Positions 1-8,779 of a stretch of DNA of 64,000 bases are shown piece after piece (the stretch's first letter is position 1; each line of letters begins with the position of its first letter). Source of the DNA: Rhizobium sp. ZPR4 (GTDB lineage Bacteria; Pseudomonadota; Alphaproteobacteria; Rhizobiales; Rhizobiaceae); NCBI RefSeq assembly GCF_040215725.1, contig NZ_CP157969.1:186001-250000 (forward strand), in the 5' to 3' direction. A program made the translations under genes and the position numbers. The notes beneath the pieces were generated by a model. That model searched no databases. It saw only the letters and a program-made list of their open reading frames with translations, and was not told where the DNA came from.

Positions 1-1137
1 CTGACGGACAAGGTGACGGCCGAAGGGCTGCTTTATCGGCTGGCGCTCGGCGTTTCGAGCGTTGTCGATAGTGTCGAGGTGCAGAAGCATATTGCAAACG
101 ACGATTCCGGAAACGCCTGGCTGCGTACCCATTCGGCAGGCTCCGGGCCGTTCACGCTGAACAAATGGACCCCAAACGAGATCGTCATTCTGGATGCCAA
201 CAAGGCCTATGTCGGCGGCGCACCGAAAATGCGGCGCGTCATCATCCGCCATGTACCGGAAAGCCAGGTCGAGCGGCTGATGCTTGACCGCGGCGATATC
301 GATATCGGCAATGCATTGTCCAAGTCCGATCTCGAAACCTTCGAGACCAAGGGCAATTTCGTCATCCAGCGCGTGCCGACGGGTGGCTTCTATGTGCTGG
401 CGATGAATGCGGGCAATCAATATCTCGCCAACCCGAAGGTTCGTGAAGCCATCGCCTACGGCATTGACTACAAGGGTATTGAGAAGACCATCATGGGTCC
501 TTACGGCCGGGCACGAAACGTCCCCGTTCCGGAAAACTTCGAATACGCACTGCCGAATCCGGACTGGCATCTCGATGTTGCCAAGGCAAAGCAATTGCTC
601 ACGGACGCAGGCTTCAAGGACGGCTTCTCGCTGACGCTGAAGACGATCTCGCAGACGCCGCGCATCGATCTGGCAACCGCCATTCAGGCCTCCCTCGGCC
701 AGATCGGCATCAAGGTCGAGATACAGCAGGGCAATGGTTCAGAGATCATTGCCGCCCACCGCGCGCGCAACTTCGACCTGCTGCTGCCGCAGACGAGCGC
801 GCTGATGCCGAACGTTCTTGGCTCCATGGATGATTTTGCCAACAATCCCGACAACCGGCTCGAGGCCAACAATGCCGGCAACTTCGCCTGGCGTTCGGCC
901 TGGGATATCCCCGGATTGACGGCACTTGCGGAAAAGACCTCGGTAGAGCCCGATGCCAAGAAGCGGGCCGAACTCTATACCCAGATGCAGCAGATGTTCG
1001 TTGATCTGAAACCGGCGCTCCTGCCGCTTTTCGAACGGTTCGAACCCCTTGTTCTCTCCGCCAGGGTCAAAGGCTATCTCGGGCATCCCAACCAGATGAC
1101 CCGCCTTGAAAACGTGACCAAGGCCGACGCCGAATAA
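1..1137 (+). CDS. ABC transporter substrate-binding protein, family 5 (partial, 5' end outside window)
   Basis: C-terminal 378 residues of a periplasmic solute-binding protein of the peptide/nickel/opine type (SBP_bac_5). The frame is open from base 1, so the start and signal peptide lie outside the window. Family features visible are the KVREAIAYGID segment near residue 145, the KAKQLLTDAGFKDG segment near 200 and the late PALLPLF strand. It delivers solute to the permeases and ATPases encoded directly downstream (21 bp gap, same strand). The ligand cannot be read from sequence; peptides, opines or other amino-acid conjugates are all possible. Confidence 0.9.
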   Translation: MTDKVTAEGLLYRLALGVSSVVDSVEVQKHIANDDSGNAWLRTHSAGSGPFTLNKWTPNEIVILDANKAYVGGAPKMRRVIIRHVPESQVERLMLDRGDIDIGNALSKSDLETFETKGNFVIQRVPTGGFYVLAMNAGNQYLANPKVREAIAYGIDYKGIEKTIMGPYGRARNVPVPENFEYALPNPDWHLDVAKAKQLLTDAGFKDGFSLTLKTISQTPRIDLATAIQASLGQIGIKVEIQQGNGSEIIAAHRARNFDLLLPQTSALMPNVLGSMDDFANNPDNRLEANNAGNFAWRSAWDIPGLTALAEKTSVEPDAKKRAELYTQMQQMFVDLKPALLPLFERFEPLVLSARVKGYLGHPNQMTRLENVTKADAE

Positions 1138-1157
1138 GCAATCGAAGGCAGCCGATC

Positions 1158-2186
1158 ATGAAGGAACTATCCGTAGCCGAATTCGGCCGACGCATCGCGC
1201 ATCTGATCGTCAGCCTGTTCATCCTCCTGTTGGTCACCTTCGTGATCGGCCGCGTCCTGCCGGCCGATCCGGTGGGTGCGATCGTCGGCGAGCTGGCCGA
1301 TCCCGCCGCCTATGCGGCAATGCGCCAGCGGCTCGGACTGGATCTTCCCGTTTACGAACAGTTCTTCATCTATCTGAAGGGTCTTGCCCATGGCGATTTC
1401 GGCACGGCGATCCTGACGGGAAATCCCGTCTCCGCCGATCTTGCCCAGGCCTTTCCGGCGACGTTCGAGCTTGCGACGCTTGCCGTCATCATCTCGACCT
1501 TCGTCGGCGTGCCGCTCGGTCTGGTGGCAGCACTGTTCCGTGACCGGCTGATCGACAAGATCGCGCGCGTCGTCTCTCTCGTCGGCCATTCCATTCCGGT
1601 CTTCTGGTTCGGGATCGTCGGGCTTGTCGTCTTCTATGCGAGCCTGAACTGGGTCGGCGGCCCAGGCCGGGTCGATGTCTATTATGAGGGTATCGTCACG
1701 CCGCAAACCGGTCTTCTGCTGGTGGACAGTCTCCTGCAGGGCGAGACGGACATTTTCTGGAATGCGCTGAGCCACATCATCCTGCCGGCCTTCATTCTCG
1801 CCTATGCGGCCGTTGCCTATATCACCCGCATGACCCGCAGTTTCACCCTGGAGCAGCTCAGCCAGGACTATGTGATTGCCGCCCGCGCCAAGGGCGTCGG
1901 TCCAGCGCGAACCATCATCGGCCATGTTCTTCCGAACATCGCCGTGCAGCTCATCACCATTCTCGCCATCTCCTATGGGGGGCTGCTTGAGGGCGCGGTG
2001 GTGACCGAAATCGTCTTCTCCTGGCCGGGCATTGGCCAATACATGACGAACGCCCTGATGATCGGCGACATGAATGCCATTCTTGCGGCAACCATCATTG
2101 TCGGATTCTTCTTTATGCTTTTGAATTTCCTAGCGGATATCGCCTATGCGGTCTTCGATCCGCGCACCAGGGAGGCCGCCCGATGA
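1158..2186 (+). CDS. ABC transporter permease, DppB/OppB type
   Basis: Inner-membrane permease of 342 residues for the preceding family 5 binding protein. It has an N-terminal membrane segment (about residues 14-34), a large extracytoplasmic loop and a C-terminal block of membrane helices. The EAA loop that contacts the ATPase is visible (DYVIAARAKGVGPARTIIGHV, about residues 236-256). The length fits DppB-type subunits. The stop overlaps the start of the next permease in an ATGA, indicating translational coupling. Confidence 0.92.
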   Translation: MKELSVAEFGRRIAHLIVSLFILLLVTFVIGRVLPADPVGAIVGELADPAAYAAMRQRLGLDLPVYEQFFIYLKGLAHGDFGTAILTGNPVSADLAQAFPATFELATLAVIISTFVGVPLGLVAALFRDRLIDKIARVVSLVGHSIPVFWFGIVGLVVFYASLNWVGGPGRVDVYYEGIVTPQTGLLLVDSLLQGETDIFWNALSHIILPAFILAYAAVAYITRMTRSFTLEQLSQDYVIAARAKGVGPARTIIGHVLPNIAVQLITILAISYGGLLEGAVVTEIVFSWPGIGQYMTNALMIGDMNAILAATIIVGFFFMLLNFLADIAYAVFDPRTREAAR

Positions 2187-3085
2187 GCGATGCGATTCAT
2201 GCGGACGTAACCGTCCGTCCGCCGAATATCATGAGCCGCATGACGGGCTCACTGAAAAGTGCCGGCAGCAAGCTTGCCCACGAGCCGCTTGGCCTCACAG
2301 GCTTCATCATCCTCGCCCTGCTATGCCTGATCGCGATCTTCGCGCCGCTTCTGGCGCCCTATGATCCGAACGTGCAGGTGCTTTCGGACGCGTTGAAGCC
2401 GCCAAGCCTTGCGCATCTGGCCGGAACCGACGAATTCGGCCGCGATATCCTAAGCCGCCTGATCTTCGGCACACGCATCACCATCCAGACGGTGCTGTCG
2501 ATTTCGGTGATCGTCGGCCCGATCGGTCTTCTGATCGGCGTGGTTGCCGGCTTTTTCGGCGGTCGTATCGACGCACTCCTGATGCGCGCCACCGATATCG
2601 TGCTCTCCTTTCCGTCGCTGATCCTGGCACTGGCCTTTGCCGCGGCGCTCGGCGCTGGCCTGACGACAGCGATCATCGCCATCTCGCTGACAGCCTGGCC
2701 ACCGATTGCAAGACTGGCACGCGCCGAGGCGCTCGTCGTCCGGAACACCGACTATGTCGCCGCTGCCCGGCTCTATGGTGCCTCCAGGCTGCGTATCCTG
2801 TTCTTCTACATCGCGCCGATGTGCGTCCCCTCGGTTATCGTGCGCCTGACGCTCAACATGGCAGGCATCATCCTGACGGCGGCGTCCCTTGGTTTCCTTG
2901 GGCTAGGCGCCCAGCCGCCAGCGCCGGAATGGGGCGCGATGATTTCCAACGGCCGCAAATACATGCTCGATTTCTGGTGGGTCGCCGTCATGCCCGGCAT
3001 AGCGATCCTTCTGGCAAGTCTGGCCTTCAACATCGTCGGCGACACACTGCGCGATATTCTGGATCCCCGCCATGCAAGATCGTGA
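2183..3085 (+). CDS. ABC transporter permease, DppC/OppC type
   Basis: Second membrane subunit of the peptide/opine-type importer, 300 residues. It has the N-terminal helix after a short cytoplasmic tail, the GTDEFGRDILSRLIFGTR signature of DppC proteins (about residues 81-98), and the EAA loop DYVAAARLYGASRLRILF. The ATG at 2183 overlaps the upstream stop; an internal ATG at 2231 is a weaker alternative. It overlaps the following ATPase gene by 14 bases. Confidence 0.92.
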   Translation: MSDAIHADVTVRPPNIMSRMTGSLKSAGSKLAHEPLGLTGFIILALLCLIAIFAPLLAPYDPNVQVLSDALKPPSLAHLAGTDEFGRDILSRLIFGTRITIQTVLSISVIVGPIGLLIGVVAGFFGGRIDALLMRATDIVLSFPSLILALAFAAALGAGLTTAIIAISLTAWPPIARLARAEALVVRNTDYVAAARLYGASRLRILFFYIAPMCVPSVIVRLTLNMAGIILTAASLGFLGLGAQPPAPEWGAMISNGRKYMLDFWWVAVMPGIAILLASLAFNIVGDTLRDILDPRHARS

Positions 3086-3917
3086 TCCCCATCCCATCCT
3101 CTCCGTTCGAGGCCTGAACGTCCGCTTTGGCCGCAACTCCCTGGCGGCGGTCTCCGATGTCAGTTTCGATGTCGGACGCGAGCGCGTCGGGATCGTCGGC
3201 GAATCCGGCTCCGGCAAATCGACGACAGGGCGCGCGGTCATGCGTCTGCTGCCGCCGAGCGCAAGCATCACGGCCGAACGCATGGCGCTCGACGGCGTCT
3301 CCCTGCTCGACAGGTCGGAGCGACAGATGGGCGCCCTGCGCGGCAAGGATATTGCTTTGATCATGCAGGATCCGCGCTATTCCCTCAATCCGGTGCTGAC
3401 CGTCGGCAAGCAGATCGCTGAGGCGGCGCGACTGCATTTGGGTTTGCGTGGCGGCAAAGCGCGCGATGCTGCGCGCGCCATGCTCGAGCGCGTCCGTATC
3501 AACGATCCGGAGCGCGTGATGGCGCTCTACCCGCATCAGATCTCGGGCGGCATGGGTCAGCGCGTCATGATCGCGATGATGCTCTTGGCAAAACCGAAGC
3601 TTGTCATAGCCGACGAGCCGACGTCCGCACTCGATGTCAGCGTGCGCAAGGACGTGCTCACTCTGCTCGACGAGCTGGTGCGCGAGAACAATTCCGGACT
3701 GCTGCTCATCAGCCACGATATCCGCATGGTCGCGGCCTTCTGCGAGCGCATCATCGTCATGTATTCCGGCCGCATCGTGGAGACGCTGACGCGTCTGGAA
3801 GATGCCCAGCATCCATACACGCGCGGACTGATGTCCGCATTGCCGGACCCGCACAAGCCGGTGCGCCGCCTGGCGGTGCTCGACAGGGAAAAGCTTGATC
3901 TGGAGACCAGCCGATGA
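3072..3917 (+). CDS. ABC transporter ATPase, DppD/OppD type
   Basis: Cytoplasmic ATPase of 281 residues. Visible motifs: Walker A GESGSGKST (about residues 41-49), signature ISGGMGQRV, Walker [13 protein letters not shown] and the switch His in LISHD. The signature is SGGMGQ, as in many DppD proteins. At 281 residues it is shorter than typical DppD (about 325) and carries only a short C-terminal peptide-transporter extension (HPYTRGLMSALPDPHK). It works with the DppF-type ATPase that overlaps its end by 4 bases. Confidence 0.9.
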   Translation: MQDRDPHPILSVRGLNVRFGRNSLAAVSDVSFDVGRERVGIVGESGSGKSTTGRAVMRLLPPSASITAERMALDGVSLLDRSERQMGALRGKDIALIMQDPRYSLNPVLTVGKQIAEAARLHLGLRGGKARDAARAMLERVRINDPERVMALYPHQISGGMGQRVMIAMMLLAKPKLVIADEPTSALDVSVRKDVLTLLDELVRENNSGLLLISHDIRMVAAFCERIIVMYSGRIVETLTRLEDAQHPYTRGLMSALPDPHKPVRRLAVLDREKLDLETSR

Positions 3918-4651
3918 TTAGCGTTCGCGATCTTGATGTCGTCTTCACCTCCGGCAAAACGAAAAACCATGTCGTCAGAGGGGTAAGCTTCGATGTCGGC
4001 AAGGGAGAGACGCTCGGTATCGTCGGCGAGTCGGGATGCGGCAAGTCGACCGTGCTGCGTTGCCTCGCCGGCATGGAAAAGGGATGGTCGGGCGATATCG
4101 GCCTTGCCGGCAAGGCTGTCGGCAAGACCCGCACGCGGGATGAACTGCGGCAGGCCCAGATGGTGTTTCAGGACCCCTACGGCTCGCTGCATCCCCGTCA
4201 TCGTATCGGCACGGCGCTCGCCGAACCGCTGCGGGCCATGGGGCACGACGATGTCTGGGTGAAGGTCGAAAAGGCATTGCGCCAGGTCGGCCTGCCGCCG
4301 GCCTTCGCCAACCGCTATCCGCACGAACTTTCCGGCGGACAGCGTCAGCGCGTCGCGATCGCCCGGGCCTTGATCCTCTCACCGCCGATCCTGCTGCTTG
4401 ACGAGCCGACTTCGGCGCTCGACGTGTCGATCCAGGCCGAAATCCTCAATCTTCTGGCCGACCAGCGTGACGAGCGTTCCCTGACCTATGTCCTCGTCAG
4501 CCACGATCTGGCCGTCATCGCCCATATGTGTGACCGGGTGCTGATCATGAAGGCCGGCACCTTCGTGGATGAGCTGACCAAGGCGGACTTGCAGGCCGGC
4601 ACGACACATGACGCCTATACACGCGAACTGTTCGAGGCGAGTTTCCTTTAA
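3914..4651 (+). CDS. ABC transporter ATPase, DppF/OppF type
   Basis: Second ATPase of the importer, 245 residues, and the last clear gene of the operon. Walker A GESGCGKST, signature LSGGQRQRV, Walker [12 protein letters not shown] and the switch LVSHD are intact. The ATG overlaps the stop of the preceding ATPase. It lacks most of the C-terminal extension found in longer OppF proteins, so it is a compact form. Inferred partner of the DppD-type subunit in one heterodimer. Confidence 0.9.
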   Translation: MISVRDLDVVFTSGKTKNHVVRGVSFDVGKGETLGIVGESGCGKSTVLRCLAGMEKGWSGDIGLAGKAVGKTRTRDELRQAQMVFQDPYGSLHPRHRIGTALAEPLRAMGHDDVWVKVEKALRQVGLPPAFANRYPHELSGGQRQRVAIARALILSPPILLLDEPTSALDVSIQAEILNLLADQRDERSLTYVLVSHDLAVIAHMCDRVLIMKAGTFVDELTKADLQAGTTHDAYTRELFEASFL

Positions 4652-4737
4652 GGCGGACATGGCCGATAGCCGATCGCTCCAATCACTCCGCAAAATCGAC
4701 TTCGGAAACAGATCGCAGTCCGGTTCCCATCAGGATC

Positions 4738-4848
4738 ATGATTGCGATTTTCGTGGTCATGGCCCTTTGGTACAGCGGAATTCGGAAGGAAAACCTTCTT
4801 GGATTGGTTGATGTATGGCCGCTCACCCAGTTTCTATATAGTCCATGA
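4738..4848 (+). CDS. possible 36-residue membrane micropeptide
   Basis: A short open frame after the ABC operon, not overlapping another gene. It starts at an ATG 2-3 bases after AGGA and begins MIAIFVVMALWYSGIRK: one hydrophobic stretch followed by a basic residue pair, then a 19-residue tail ending QFLYSP. The composition is that of a single-pass small membrane protein. I recognise no family, and the ribosome-binding spacing is poor, so this may be chance. Confidence 0.25.
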   Translation: MIAIFVVMALWYSGIRKENLLGLVDVWPLTQFLYSP

Positions 4849-4894
4849 TGCTAGTGGGTTTGCATTCATCATATGATCCTGTAATCGAAGACAG

Positions 4895-5131
4895 ATGATG
4901 CACAAGTTTCTTGCTCTCCTCTTGATCGGCCTTACGCTTTCCGCATGCGAGCAACGCGGAACCGAGGCCGTGGATTGCCCGTCGCAGGGGCCTAACCTGG
5001 AGGCTATGGGTCCCAATGGGCTGTATGAGTTCCGCGAGGATTGTGAACCCAATGCCTTGACATGTATCGACCCTAACAAGAAGGCGCGAACGGGTGACGG
5101 CACCGTCATCTGCAGGGTCCGGAAGCAATAG
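4895..5131 (+). CDS. small putative lipoprotein
   Basis: A 78-residue protein with a lipoprotein signal: a basic start (MMHK), a hydrophobic core, and a lipobox LSAC, so Cys18 would be lipidated. The mature part carries four further Cys (in VDCPS, REDCEP, LTCID and VICRV), possibly two disulfides, as expected in the periplasm. I do not recognise a family. It stands alone between the ABC operon and the convergent phosphoribosyltransferase operon. Confidence 0.6.
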   Translation: MMHKFLALLLIGLTLSACEQRGTEAVDCPSQGPNLEAMGPNGLYEFREDCEPNALTCIDPNKKARTGDGTVICRVRKQ

Positions 5132-5364
5132 AGCGCTATTGCAGGTCTGTCTTTTCTCACAAAAGGGTAGCGGGTGCGCAACGCGCTATGCGCGGGTTTC
5201 CTCTAGTATGATTGCCGGAATTTCGGAAAGCCTGAGGACCGCATGGCTGCCATCCGGGCGTTCCGACCCCAACAAAATGGTAGAAAGACCTGCTGCCCTG
5301 CCACCGGCTATCCGACCGCCAATGCGGCGAAGCCAAAATGCCCATTTGAATTACAGTAACGACC

Positions 5365-5997
5365 TCAGGTGCCGGGAATTGGCTCCCAAGGCGAATTGCC
5401 GGCCTTGGAGAATTGAGGAATATGAGCGAGGCCCTGAATGAGGTTGCAATCGGATCCCAGCGTCTCCTGCCAATCGCGAGCTTCGGTCAGGATAACGCCA
5501 ATGCCGACAACTTCAGCTCCCGCCTTGCGCACCAGTTCCAGCGAGCCCTTGAGGCTCGACCCCGAGGCAACCACGTCGTCGACGACAAGCACGCGCTTGC
5601 CCTTGAGAAGGGGGATCGCGGCACGGTCCAGCAGCAGGCGCTGTTCGCCCTTGGAGGTGATGGAGGAGATGCGTTGTTCCAGCGCATTTGCCAAATGGAT
5701 CTTCGGCGACTTCTGCAGGACGACATAGTTGTCGAGGCCGAGCGCCCGTGTCACTTCAATGGCGACGGGAATACCAAGTGTCGCCGTGCCGACCACGATG
5801 TCGGGCTTGAGCGATGCGAATTTGGCGGCAAGCTTGATGCCGACATGCTCGCCGAATTTCACGCCGAGATCGATGACCATCATGAGGGAAATGGCAAAAT
5901 CCGGCTTAATCGCCACGATCGGCAGATCAACGGCATAGCCGGCAACATCGACCGTCCAGTTCTGCCCGGTTCTCGGGTCTGCGGTCTCAGAGGTCAT
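5365..5997 (-). CDS. phosphoribosyltransferase (adenine/xanthine PRTase-like), last gene of ECF operon
   Basis: A 210-residue type I phosphoribosyltransferase. The PRPP-binding loop VLVVDDVVASGSS is at about residues 136-148 and a flexible-loop region precedes it (YVVLQKSPKIHL). Such enzymes join a free nucleobase to PRPP to give the nucleotide and pyrophosphate. The family is closest to adenine/xanthine PRTases, but the base specificity is not readable. The start overlaps the end of the ECF T-component gene by 11 bases, so uptake and phosphoribosylation are co-expressed: the enzyme would trap the imported base. A paralogue lies at 9240-9953. Confidence 0.85.
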   Translation of the reverse strand: MTSETADPRTGQNWTVDVAGYAVDLPIVAIKPDFAISLMMVIDLGVKFGEHVGIKLAAKFASLKPDIVVGTATLGIPVAIEVTRALGLDNYVVLQKSPKIHLANALEQRISSITSKGEQRLLLDRAAIPLLKGKRVLVVDDVVASGSSLKGSLELVRKAGAEVVGIGVILTEARDWQETLGSDCNLIQGLAHIPQFSKAGNSPWEPIPGT

Positions 5998-6667
5998 GGG
6001 TCTTTTCCTTCATGCTGAGGCGCTGCTCGACCATCAGGCCGACTTCTCGCCAGGTTGTTCGCTTGTGTTTCAGATCATATCCGTAAAGGGTGAGGGAAAA
6101 CGAGATGGCATGCGCCATGCGGATCGCCTGGACGAGCAACGGAATGCCGCGTGCCAGTGCAAAGCGCAGTTTGGTCGGCAGACTGACATCATCGATCTCC
6201 ATGCCGCGAGAACGCTGGGCGTCCGCAATGCGCTCGAAATCATCGCGCAGCATCGGAATGACGCCGAAGGTCAGCGACAGAACAAGCGTGGCAATGGACG
6301 GCAGCCGCGCAGCGCTTGCCGCCGCCAATATCTCACCCGGCGAGCTTGTTTCCATGACGAAATAGAAGGCGGCCGTCGTCGTCACCAGCCTGGCGGCCAT
6401 CGCCGCCGCAACCGACAAGGCCTCCGGTGTCGAAAGACCCTGCAGCCAGAGATTTATCATCCAGCTCACCATGACCATGCCGGTCAGGAGTGTGGCGCCG
6501 TTGACGTAACCGTGGAGACCGGGGACCTTCAAGCCCCAGAGAAGGGCCAGGCAGATAAGCGCAAGGGGCACTCCGAACCGCCAGTCCGGGGCGAGCCAGG
6601 CGGCCAGCATGATGATGAAGGCAATTCCGAGCTTGATAAAGAAATTGAGCTCATGAAGCCGCGTCAT
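5987..6667 (-). CDS. ECF transporter T component (EcfT/CbiQ family)
   Basis: Membrane coupling subunit of an energy-coupling-factor importer, 226 residues. Start chosen at MTRLHELNFF, where the ATG overlaps the stop of the double ATPase gene (ATGA at 6664-6667); an open frame continues further upstream but inside that gene. Several hydrophobic helices are followed by the coupling-helix motif AQRSRGMEID (the Ala-Arg-Gly type box of T components, about residue 160). It links the ATPases to the S subunit at 8207-8779. Confidence 0.85.
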   Translation of the reverse strand: MTRLHELNFFIKLGIAFIIMLAAWLAPDWRFGVPLALICLALLWGLKVPGLHGYVNGATLLTGMVMVSWMINLWLQGLSTPEALSVAAAMAARLVTTTAAFYFVMETSSPGEILAAASAARLPSIATLVLSLTFGVIPMLRDDFERIADAQRSRGMEIDDVSLPTKLRFALARGIPLLVQAIRMAHAISFSLTLYGYDLKHKRTTWREVGLMVEQRLSMKEKTHDL

Positions 6668-8238
6668 GCCATGCTCCAGGCTGTCATATCGTAGGGTGCT
6701 TGCCAACCGAGAGAATGGAAGCTGCCGCTTTCCCAACCGTCTTCGGGCACCCCCTCGAACGCGATCGTGCCATTATCGAGGATCATCAGGCGGGTGGCCA
6801 GATCGTCGACCAATTCCAGATCGTGCGAGATCAGCATGACCGCCCGCCCCGAAGACTGCATTGACGAGATGAAAAGTTCCAGCATTTGCCGGCCTTTGAT
6901 GTCTCTGCTCAATAGCGGCTCGTCGATGATGGCAACAAGCGCGCCGGTCGCGTCGGCGCAGGCGAGCCCCAGCAAGGCCTGCTGACGGGCCGAAAGAGCA
7001 AACGGATTGGCTTCCGCCAGGTCGGAGAGTGCGTATCGCTCCAGCGCCGCCGTGGCGCGCGCAAGGACGGCCGGGTCGTTCGACGATGCGCTCGATGCCG
7101 TAATCGCAAAAATCACCTCACCGAGTACGGTCATGTTGAACAGGATATGGCGCATGTTTTGAGGAATATAGGCGATCTTGCGCGCCCGCGCCGCAACAGA
7201 CCAGTCGTCGGCCTTTGTCCCGTCGAGAAGGATGGAGCCCGAGGTGGTTTTCACGAGCCCGAGGATCGATTTGAACAGCGTTGTCTTGCCGGCGCCGTTG
7301 CGGCCGATAAGCGCCAGCACTTCTCCAGCCCGGATATCGAAACTGACGTCCTTCAGCACCGGGTTTCCGCGCGAGCGGGAAAGCTGGCTCGCCAATCCTG
7401 AAACGGTCAACAGCGGACGGCCCGGCTCGACGGTCTTACGCGCCGGCCGGACGCGCATCGGCGGCAAAATGCCGGCTTCAATCCAGGCGGCATCCTGCCT
7501 GAGCACCGCCTCCGGCGCCATGCTTGGAGAGACACCGCCGCCATGCAACAAAGCAATGCTGTCTATTACGGAGCAAAGTGCTAAAGGGTCCTGCTCCGAG
7601 ATCAGCAGCGTCGGGGTGCTGTCCAGCACTTTCCGCAGAATGTTGGACAGCCGCACGCGGGCGGCCGGATCAAGCCCGGTCGTAGGTTCGTCAAGCACCA
7701 GAATCGATGGGCTCGAGACGATTGCTGCAGCTATGGTGACCATTCGCCGTTCACCCCCCGAAAGGGTCAGAACCCGACGGCCGCTCAATGCCTGCAGCTC
7801 GAATTCGGTCATCAGTTCGGTCAGCCGATCTCGGATCGCGTTTCGCTCGACGCCTTTGTTTTCCAGCGGAAAGGCGATGACATCCTCGACGCAGATATCC
7901 CAAAGCTGGTCTTCGCTGTTTTGCGACACGAAGCCGATCGTGCCGAACAGCTCCTTCTTTGTGAAGGAAAGCAACGGACGACCATCAAGCTCCACCTGCC
8001 CGGAGAATTCGGCAACTGGAATAAGGCGCGGGATCAGGCCCGCGGCAACGCCGAGCAACGTCGACTTGCCGCTGCCGGCTTCACCACAGACGAGAAGCCG
8101 TTGCCCCTCGTCAAGCATACAATTGGTTTCGGCAAGCACCGGCGCGGCGCCACCGAAACCGATCGTCAGATTGGCAATATTGAGCACTTGTTGATCCAGA
8201 TTGGGTTCAGAAGCGCTTGAAACCGGAGGGATGGGCAC
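6664..8238 (-). CDS. ECF transporter ATPase with two fused ABC domains
   Basis: A single chain of 524 residues holds both ATPase domains, as in YkoD-type ECF modules. Domain 1: Walker A GEAGSGKST, signature LSGGERRM, Walker B ILVLDEPTTGLD. Domain 2: Walker A GRNGAGKTT, Walker B-like VAIIDEPLLS, and a degenerate signature LSARQQ in place of LSGGQ. One ATP site may therefore be weak. The likely start is a GTG at 8238 within the end of the S gene (32 base overlap); a GTG at 8187 is possible. Order on this strand is S, double ATPase, T, phosphoribosyltransferase. Confidence 0.88.
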   Translation of the reverse strand: MPIPPVSSASEPNLDQQVLNIANLTIGFGGAAPVLAETNCMLDEGQRLLVCGEAGSGKSTLLGVAAGLIPRLIPVAEFSGQVELDGRPLLSFTKKELFGTIGFVSQNSEDQLWDICVEDVIAFPLENKGVERNAIRDRLTELMTEFELQALSGRRVLTLSGGERRMVTIAAAIVSSPSILVLDEPTTGLDPAARVRLSNILRKVLDSTPTLLISEQDPLALCSVIDSIALLHGGGVSPSMAPEAVLRQDAAWIEAGILPPMRVRPARKTVEPGRPLLTVSGLASQLSRSRGNPVLKDVSFDIRAGEVLALIGRNGAGKTTLFKSILGLVKTTSGSILLDGTKADDWSVAARARKIAYIPQNMRHILFNMTVLGEVIFAITASSASSNDPAVLARATAALERYALSDLAEANPFALSARQQALLGLACADATGALVAIIDEPLLSRDIKGRQMLELFISSMQSSGRAVMLISHDLELVDDLATRLMILDNGTIAFEGVPEDGWESGSFHSLGWQAPYDMTAWSMA

Positions 8239-8779
8239 TCTTCAGAATTTTCAGGGCCGGAATGATCAGAAGCGGCGTGCCGACGACCATCGGAACGATG
8301 TCGGACAGGCCGAGATAGCCAAAACCCCACCAGAACGGGAAAATACCGAGATAGGCAAGGCTTGCGGACACTGCCGCCACCATAATCAGCCCGATGACAA
8401 GGCAGACCACGGCAATCTTGATCAGCGCGGCGCGATCGAAGACCGTCTTGGCCGGATCGAAGAGGAGCCCAGGCACAAGGCCGGTCAGGCCGACCATGAT
8501 GCCATCGACGAGAAGCGAATGCGCAGGTATGAAGGTGCCGGCCAGAAGCGACCAGACGATGGTGCCGAGATAGCCGCAGATGAAGCCGCTGCGCCAGCCG
8601 AGCAGAATGCCGATCACCGATGGCAGGAAGGCGAAAATGCGCCACTGAATGACGCCGGGCACGAGCTGGATTGGATTGGCATAAGCCCAAAGCACGCCAG
8701 TCGCAGCAGCAGCCACGATCGAGAGTACGATGGGAAAAAGTGTATTGCCGTCGGTTTGCGGCACGGTCGCTGGTTGCAT
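8207..8779 (-). CDS. ECF transporter S component (substrate-binding membrane subunit)
   Basis: A 190-residue integral membrane protein with about six hydrophobic segments. Start at MQPATVPQTDG, preceded by AAAGGGA at proper spacing; the frame is open for 24 more codons upstream without a better site. It is identified as an S component by topology and by its place as first gene before the double ATPase and T genes. I cannot assign it to a named vitamin family. The downstream phosphoribosyltransferase suggests a nucleobase or a similar heterocyclic base as substrate (inference). Confidence 0.75.
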   Translation of the reverse strand: MQPATVPQTDGNTLFPIVLSIVAAAATGVLWAYANPIQLVPGVIQWRIFAFLPSVIGILLGWRSGFICGYLGTIVWSLLAGTFIPAHSLLVDGIMVGLTGLVPGLLFDPAKTVFDRAALIKIAVVCLVIGLIMVAAVSASLAYLGIFPFWWGFGYLGLSDIVPMVVGTPLLIIPALKILKSAHPSGFKRF

